From the NCBI RefSeq assembly GCF_002300165.1, contig NZ_MLCE01000007.1, positions 76,360 to 120,800 on the forward strand: DNA of 44,441 nucleotides, given 5' to 3'. The notes beneath the pieces are model-generated. The model saw nothing but the letters and a program-made list of their open reading frames with translations, was not told the origin of the DNA and did not search any database. The position numbers and the translations under genes are program-made. Each line of letters opens with the position of its first letter. The first letter of the stretch is position 1. This document shows, in pieces, positions 40,720 through 44,441 of the stretch. Origin of the DNA: Streptomyces sp. Tue6028. Lineage in GTDB: Bacteria; Actinomycetota; Actinomycetes; Streptomycetales; Streptomycetaceae.

Positions 40720-42375
40720 TCAGCCGACCGCCTTGGCCGCCGCCCGGCCCGCGGTACGTCCGGAGAACAGGCAGCCGCCGAGGAACGTGCCTTCCAGCGA
40801 CCGGTAGCCGTGGACCCCGCCGCCGCCGAACCCGGCGGCCTCACCCGCGGCGTACACGCCCTCCAGCGGATCGCCGCCCTCCGTGAGTACGCGCGAGGAG
40901 AGGTCCGTCTCCAGGCCTCCGAGCGTCTTGCGGGTGAGGATGTTGAGCCGGACGGCGATCAGCGGGCCCGCCTTGGGGTCGAGGATGCGGTGCGGCGCGG
41001 CCGTGCGGATCAGTCGGTCGCCCAGGAACCTGCGGGCACCGTGGATCGCCGTGACCTGGAGGTCCTTGGTGAACGGGTTGGCGATCTCGCGGTCGCGGGC
41101 GACGATCTCGTGGCGCAGCGCGGCCTCGTCGATGAGCGGTTCCTTGGTGAGCGCGTTCATCCCGCGCACCAGTGCCCCGAGGTCCTTCTCCACGACGAAG
41201 TCCGCCCCGTGGTCCATGAAGGCCTTGACCGGGCCCGGCACGTCGGCGCGCGCCCGGCCGATCACGTCCTTGACCGACTTGCCGGTCAGGTCCGGGTTCT
41301 GCTCCGAGCCGGAGAGCGCGAACTCCTTGCCGATGATCCGCTGGTCGAGCACGAACCACGTGTGGTCGTACCCGGTCCGCATGATGTGTTCGAGCGTGCC
41401 CAGCGTGTCGAAGCCGGGGAAGAGCGGCACCGGCAAGCGGTTGCCGCGCGCGTCGAGCCAGAGGGAGGACGGGCCCGGGAGGATGCGGATGCCGTGGTTC
41501 TCCCAGATCGGGTTCCAGTTCTGGATGCCCTCGGTGTAGTGCCACATCCGGTCGCGGTTGATGAGGCGGGCACCGGCTTCCTCGGCGATCCCCAGCATCC
41601 TGCCGTCCACGTGCGCGGGCACGCCGGCGATCATCCGCTCGGGCGGGCTGCCCAGCCGCTCCGGCCAGTTGGCCCGAACGAGGTCGTGATTGCCGCCGAT
41701 GCCTCCCGACGTGACGATCACCGCCTGGGCCTTGAACTCGAAGGCGCCGGTGACCTTGCGGCTGCTGGCCTGACCGCGTTCGATACCGGACGGTTCCAGG
41801 ATCTCGCCGGTGACGGTGTCCACGGAGCCCCCGCTGCGGGACAGGCCCGTGACGCGGTGGCGGAACTTCAGCTGCACCAGCCCGCGGGCGGCACCCGCCC
41901 GCACCCGCCGCTCGAAGGGCGCGACGAGGCCGGGCCCGGTCCCCCAGGTGATGTGGAAGCGGGGTACCGAGTTGCCGTGCCCGTTGGCGTCGTAGCCGCC
42001 GCGCTCGGCCCAGCCCACCACGGGGAAGAACCGCACGCCCTGCCGGTGCAGCCAGGACCGCTTCTCGCCGGCCGCGAAGTCGACGTAGGCCTCGGCCCAT
42101 TGCCGGGGCCAGTGGTCCTCGGGCCGGTCGAAGGCGGCCGTGCCCATCCAGTCCTGGAGGGCGAGCGCGTGGCTGTCCTTGATCCGCATGCGGCGCTGCT
42201 CGGGCGAGTCGACGAAGAACAGTCCGCCGAACGACCAGTGCGCCTGCCCACCGATCGACTGCTCGGGCTCCTGGTCGAGGAGGATCACCCTGCGGCCTGC
42301 GTCGACGAGCTCCGCGGTCGCCGCGAGCCCGGCGAGGCCCGCTCCGATCACGATCACATCTGCGTCGTAGGCCAT
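40720..42375 (-). CDS. FAD-binding dehydrogenase, fumarate reductase/ketosteroid dehydrogenase superfamily
   Basis: Flavoprotein of 551 residues. The N-terminal dinucleotide fold is DADVIVIGAGLAGLAATAELVDAG, followed by LLDQEPEQSIGGQAHWSFGG. A capping domain occupies the middle (AHVDGRMLGIAEEAGARLINRDRMWHYTEG region) and the C-terminal FAD signature is GVYAAGEAAGFGGGGVHGYRSLEGTFLGGCLFSGRTAG. The chemistry is a two-electron dehydrogenation or reduction of an unknown substrate; steroid or keto-acid substrates are typical for the superfamily. The ATG at 42375 follows GAGAGGA. TCCGAC-TG-GTCGGA just upstream suggests TetR-type control. Confidence 0.9.
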   Translation of the reverse strand: MAYDADVIVIGAGLAGLAATAELVDAGRRVILLDQEPEQSIGGQAHWSFGGLFFVDSPEQRRMRIKDSHALALQDWMGTAAFDRPEDHWPRQWAEAYVDFAAGEKRSWLHRQGVRFFPVVGWAERGGYDANGHGNSVPRFHITWGTGPGLVAPFERRVRAGAARGLVQLKFRHRVTGLSRSGGSVDTVTGEILEPSGIERGQASSRKVTGAFEFKAQAVIVTSGGIGGNHDLVRANWPERLGSPPERMIAGVPAHVDGRMLGIAEEAGARLINRDRMWHYTEGIQNWNPIWENHGIRILPGPSSLWLDARGNRLPVPLFPGFDTLGTLEHIMRTGYDHTWFVLDQRIIGKEFALSGSEQNPDLTGKSVKDVIGRARADVPGPVKAFMDHGADFVVEKDLGALVRGMNALTKEPLIDEAALRHEIVARDREIANPFTKDLQVTAIHGARRFLGDRLIRTAAPHRILDPKAGPLIAVRLNILTRKTLGGLETDLSSRVLTEGGDPLEGVYAAGEAAGFGGGGVHGYRSLEGTFLGGCLFSGRTAGRAAAKAVG

Positions 42376-42394
42376 GGGCCCGTCCTCTCGGCAT

Positions 42395-42408
42395 TCCGAC
42401 TGGTCGGA
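42395..42408. promoter_or_regulatory. Candidate TetR-type operator of the FAD dehydrogenase gene
   Basis: Arms TCCGAC and GTCGGA around TG, 20 bases before the start codon. The nine bases ACTGGTCGG recur at 42518-42526, and ACCGACCGG lies between them (42448-42456). The 284-base gap 42376-42659 has no supported gene and appears to be regulatory. Confidence 0.45.
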
Positions 42409-42659
42409 TCGGTGTCGTCATGGGGGGATTCATGACGTTTGTCACGAACCGACCGGATTCGTCGTTGGTTGATGAGACATTGGTGGAGGTTGACGTCGCC
42501 GTCGACCACAGCTTGTTACTGGTCGGTCGATCCTTCGGCAAGAAGAGTGACCGAGTCAACTGCCTGATTCCGGGTACTCCCGGGGGCAGGCCCCGGCCCA
42601 TGGCACTACAGTCGGCGGGAACGCAACCGTGGCCCGCCTGACGTCAAGAGGTACTCAGC

Positions 42660-43553
42660 GTGTCGGTTCTCGTTCTGATCCTTGCCGTGAGCGCGGCCTG
42701 CTGTCTCGGCTTCGGCTTCGTGCTCCAGCAGAACGCGGCCTCGCACGCGCCGCTCAGCGACTTCCTCTCCCCCCGGCTGCTGCTCGACCTGATCCGCGTC
42801 CCGCGCTGGCTCGGCGGCATAGGGCTCATGGTCTGCGGCCTGGTCCTCGGTGCGATCGCCCTGGGCAAGGGCGAGCTCTCCCTCGTGGAACCGCTTCTCG
42901 CGACGAACCTCCTCTTCGCGCTCGCCCTCTCCCGTCACCAGACGAAACAGCCGCTGGGACGGCAGGGATGGGCCGGGCTCGCGCTGCTCGCGGGCGGGGT
43001 CACCGCGTTCATCGTGGCCGGGCAGCCGGAGGGCGGCGACGCCGTCACCGATCCGCTGCGCCACTGGCTGATCATCGGGATCATGATCGGCCTAGCCCTG
43101 CTCCTCACCACGTACGCCAAGCGGTCCCGGCTGAGCGCGGCTCCGGTGCTGCTCGCCCTCGCCGCCGGACTGCTGTACGGCGTCCAGGACGCGCTGACCC
43201 GGGTCAGCGGACAGCGGTTCGGTGAGGGCGGCTGGGGCGAACTGCTCACCGGCTGGCAGCCCTACGTGGTGCTGGTGCTCGGCGTGACCGGTCTGATCCT
43301 GGTCCAGAGCGCCTTCGAGACCGCGCCGCTGCGGATGTCGCTGCCCGCGCTCACCGCGGCCCAGCCGATCGCCGGCATCGTCTGCGGGGTGGGCTTCCTC
43401 GGGGACCGGCTGCGCATGGACGCCGGGGCGCTCGCATGGGAGGCCGCGGGCCTCGCCGCCGTCGTGGTGGGCATCGTGCTGCTGGGACTGCACCCGGCGA
43501 TGCCCGCCGGCACCTCGGAGACGGAGCGGTCGCGGGACCTCCAGCCGCGTTGA
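42660..43553 (+). CDS. DMT superfamily membrane protein
   Basis: Integral membrane protein of 297 residues with nine or ten hydrophobic helices, resembling DMT/EamA-type transporters of Actinobacteria. It starts directly in helix 1 (SVLVLILAVSAACCLGFGFVLQQ is split by Gly), without a signal peptide. GKGELSLVEPLLATNLLFALALS in the first half and SAFETAPLRMSLPALTAAQPIAGI in the second half are the two repeated-half signatures of the fold. The substrate is unknown. The GTG at 42660 is close to the upstream AAGAGG. The C-terminal 20 residues are polar. It is probably a single-gene unit, divergent from the FAD dehydrogenase. Confidence 0.85.
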   Translation: MSVLVLILAVSAACCLGFGFVLQQNAASHAPLSDFLSPRLLLDLIRVPRWLGGIGLMVCGLVLGAIALGKGELSLVEPLLATNLLFALALSRHQTKQPLGRQGWAGLALLAGGVTAFIVAGQPEGGDAVTDPLRHWLIIGIMIGLALLLTTYAKRSRLSAAPVLLALAAGLLYGVQDALTRVSGQRFGEGGWGELLTGWQPYVVLVLGVTGLILVQSAFETAPLRMSLPALTAAQPIAGIVCGVGFLGDRLRMDAGALAWEAAGLAAVVVGIVLLGLHPAMPAGTSETERSRDLQPR

Positions 43554-43682
43554 GGAGCACGCTCCGGACGACGCCGACCGCGTAGGAGCGGGGGCCGGTC
43601 CGGACGTCGCGGACCGCGGGACCTCCGCGGCGGGCGGCCGGCACACCGCCCGCGCGTCGCCCGGGCCTGCTTGGATGGGCGC

Positions 43683-44198
43683 ATGAGCGCCGCCGACGAG
43701 ATCCTCGACATCGTGGACGAGAACGACCAGGTCATCGGGCAGTCCCGGCGAGGGGAGGCGTACGCGCGCGGGCTGCGCCACCGGGCCGTGTTCGTCCTGG
43801 CGCGGGACGCCGAGGGCCGTGTGTTCGTCCATCGCCGCACACCCACGAAGCTGGTCTTCCCCTCCTTCTACGACATGTTCGTCGGCGGGGTCGTCGGCAC
43901 GGGCGAGTCCTACGACGACGCCGCGCTGCGCGAGGCGGAGGAGGAGCTCGGCGTCCAGGGACTCCCCCGGCCCGTGCCGCTGTTCAAGTTCCTGTACGAC
44001 GACGGTGCCGGGCAGAGCTGGTGGTCGGCCGTGTACGAGGTCCGCTGCGAACTGCCGGTGAACCCGCAGGTGGAAGAGGTCGCCTGGCACGACTTCCTCT
44101 CCGACGAGGAGCTGGAGAGCCGTCTGCCGGACTGGACCTGGGTCCCGGACGGCCTGGCCGCCTACGAGCGGCTCAAGGAGCACCGCGCGGCAGACTGA
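43683..44198 (+). CDS. NUDIX hydrolase
   Basis: Hydrolase of a nucleoside diphosphate-linked compound, 171 residues. The Nudix box fits GX5EX7REUXEEXGU exactly: G69, E75, R83-E84, E87-E88 and G90. The N-terminal DILDIVDENDQVIGQSRRGE-like stretch, RHRAVFVLARDAEGRVFVHRRT and YDMFVGG resemble YfcD-type and isopentenyl-diphosphate isomerase-like Nudix proteins. The substrate is unknown. The ATG at 43683 is 12 bases inside the longest open frame and gives the conserved N-terminus. The 129 bases before it hold no gene. A tandem repeat array starts about 85 bases after its stop. Confidence 0.9.
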   Translation: MSAADEILDIVDENDQVIGQSRRGEAYARGLRHRAVFVLARDAEGRVFVHRRTPTKLVFPSFYDMFVGGVVGTGESYDDAALREAEEELGVQGLPRPVPLFKFLYDDGAGQSWWSAVYEVRCELPVNPQVEEVAWHDFLSDEELESRLPDWTWVPDGLAAYERLKEHRAAD

Positions 44199-44283
44199 GG
44201 AACCGGGCGGGGCGGGACCGAGGACCCGGGCCGCGGAGCCAGGGGCCGTGCCGCAGACCGCCTCGGGCGGAGTGGCCGGGGCT

Positions 44284-44441
44284 CGGACGGAGGGGCCGGG
44301 CAGCGGACCGCAGGGCGAAGCCTCGGACAGAGGAGCCAGGCAGCAGACCGAGGGGCAGGCCTCACACCGAAGGGCCAGGCAGCGGACCGCGGGGCGAAGC
44401 CTCGGACGGAGAGGCTGGGCAGCAGACCGAGGGGCAGGCCG
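44284..44441. repeat. Tandem repeat with 79-bp higher-order period, cut by the window end
   Basis: Four related units of 40, 39, 40 and 39 bases (44284-44323, 44324-44362, 44363-44402, 44403-44441), alternating between an A type ending GGCGAAGCCT and a B type ending GGGGCAGGCC. All share GGCAGC-GACCG in the middle. A weaker copy is visible at about 44236-44283. No supported reading frame crosses the array. It continues beyond the window. Confidence 0.85.

Noticed and set aside
42420..42641. 73-residue plus-strand frame upstream of the DMT-family gene
   Set aside because: No similarity to anything recognised, no good ribosome site, and it spans the motifs of a divergent promoter region.
44284..44441. 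CRISPR array at the window end
   Set aside because: The units are contiguous and diverged in alternation with no conserved repeat plus unique spacers; no cas genes are nearby.

Overview
The window is high-GC actinobacterial DNA and is almost certainly from a Streptomyces chromosome. The evidence is the pairing of a long, sortase-anchored chaplin (ChpC type) with a short chaplin (ChpH type), the mycothiol gene mshC, GTG starts after GGAGG-type ribosome sites, strong third-position GC bias and long GC-rich hairpins between convergent genes. From memory, much of the gene order matches the S. coelicolor SCO1659-SCO1682 stretch. I could not check this by alignment.

Layout. 396-4495 is a glycerol operon (glpF-glpK-glpD). 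4695-6565 holds a luciferase-like monooxygenase and a FadR-type regulator. 6757-7863 is a PAC2-family protein. 8296-10786 is an accessory-looking pair: an intracellular subtilisin-type protease and a glutamine-rich repeat protein whose C-terminal ends are homologous to each other. 10877-14381 on the minus strand is a core cluster: a histidine phosphatase, a DUF3090 protein, a PI3K-fold SCO1664-family protein and mshC. 14479-21010 carries corA, a ferritin-like protein, an F420-type oxidoreductase, an aldo/keto reductase and a RecD2-like protein that has lost its nucleotide-binding motifs. 21172-24956 holds two small conserved proteins, the two chaplins and an M20 peptidase. A tRNA-Leu(GAG) follows at 25144.

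25557-30889 is a poly(amino acid) synthetase of the Pls/PosA type (adenylation and carrier domains, six membrane segments, three C-terminal domains) whose specificity residues read lysine-like. It is followed directly by an M1 aminopeptidase. 31412-36395 is a complete gluconate/idonate module (regulator, kinase, permease, 5-keto-gluconate reductase, idonate dehydrogenase) with a 168-bp MITE-like element inserted at the gntP stop codon. 36414-44198 contains a cytochrome b plus molybdopterin oxidoreductase pair, an APC permease with an unrecognised neighbour, an FAD-dependent dehydrogenase, a DMT-family membrane protein and a Nudix hydrolase. A 79-bp-period tandem repeat runs off the right end.

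The points most worth a second look are the protease/Q-rich pair, the lysine-like Pls enzyme with its aminopeptidase neighbour, the near-identical palindromes in front of two separate FadR-family loci, the MITE-like element, the collagen-like stalk of ChpC and the dead helicase.
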